Shown in pieces: positions 5,886-5,944 of a DNA stretch of 5,944 nucleotides. Source of the stretch: an uncultured Fusicatenibacter sp. (lineage in GTDB: Bacteria > Bacillota > Clostridia > Lachnospirales > Lachnospiraceae); the NCBI GenBank assembly GCA_902493585.1, contig CABUPZ010000118.1:1-5944 (forward strand), in the 5' to 3' direction. The notes below the pieces were generated by a model that was given only the letters and a program-made list of their open reading frames with translations, did no database searches and was not told the DNA's origin. How positions within the stretch are numbered: position 1 is the first letter of the stretch; every line of letters starts with the position of its first letter. Position numbers and translations under genes: made by a program.

Positions 5886-5944
5886 CAGGCACGGTTCTTG
5901 CAGCCGTTTCTCTGGTTGAATGGTTACCGGTTCTTGGAGTTCGG
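5886..5944 (+). other. Non-coding end of window with short repeats
   Basis: No gene is recognisable in the last 59 bases. A small hairpin, ACGGTT/AGCCGT, lies at 5891-5907. CGGTTCTTG occurs at 5892-5900 and again at 5928-5936, a 36-base direct repeat distance. There is no hairpin with a U-tract, so no recJ terminator is visible before the window ends, and recJ may be co-transcribed with whatever follows. Confidence 0.45.
5912..5927 (+). repeat. Second copy of the 16-base motif seen at 234-249
   Basis: CTGGTTGAATGGTTAC here matches CTGGCTGAACGGTTAC at 234-249 in 14 of 16 positions, both differences being C to T. Both copies are intergenic and in the same orientation. The first copy is the 3' half of an eleven-pair palindrome. 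Here the only comparable partner is a GTAAC at 5882-5886, overlapping the recJ stop, so the hairpin is much weaker or differently organised. A dispersed repeat family is an inference from two copies. Confidence 0.4.

Noticed and set aside
5891..5944. A CRISPR array, suggested by the 36-base repeat distance
   Set aside because: Only a short core of about nine to eleven bases repeats, there are no spacers between full-length repeats, and no cas gene is present.

Overview
The window is a stretch of bacterial chromosome, most likely from the class Clostridia and probably from Lachnospiraceae. The grounds are the gene order (SCIFF peptide, SCIFF maturase, fused SecDF, RecJ), the purine-rich ribosome binding sites, an intermediate G+C content, and the SCIFF peptide itself, which is a near-universal Clostridia marker. 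The species cannot be named from this sequence alone. All four genes are on the + strand.

Layout. Bases 1-95 hold the C-terminal 30 codons of scfA, the six-cysteine SCIFF peptide; its start lies before the window. Bases 96-355 are non-coding but rich in inverted repeats. I can draw five consecutive hairpins there, the last (275-294) followed by a U-rich tail like a modest intrinsic terminator. Bases 356-1717 encode ScfB, the radical SAM/SPASM maturase that installs the thioether in SCIFF; it uses a GTG start. Twenty bases later secDF begins (1738-4083), a single-chain SecD-SecF fusion of the protein export machinery. A strong intrinsic terminator (4096-4149) separates it from recJ (4167-5885), a complete single-strand-specific DNA exonuclease. 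The last 59 bases hold no recognisable gene, but they contain a second copy of a 16-base motif from the scfA-scfB spacer and a short tandem repeat.

How the genes work together. scfA and scfB form a minimal RiPP (ribosomally made, post-translationally modified peptide) locus: a short precursor and its thioether-forming enzyme. The structured spacer and terminator-like hairpin would plausibly let the cell make much more precursor than enzyme. scfB and secDF are spaced like genes of one transcript, so maturase and export-accessory expression are probably coupled. recJ belongs to DNA repair and sits behind a terminator.

All four proteins belong to known families; I found no wholly unknown system. 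The points most worth a second look are the hairpin-rich spacer inside the RiPP locus, the Ala in place of a conserved proton-relay Asp in the SecF half of SecDF, and the 16-base motif shared by two intergenic regions.
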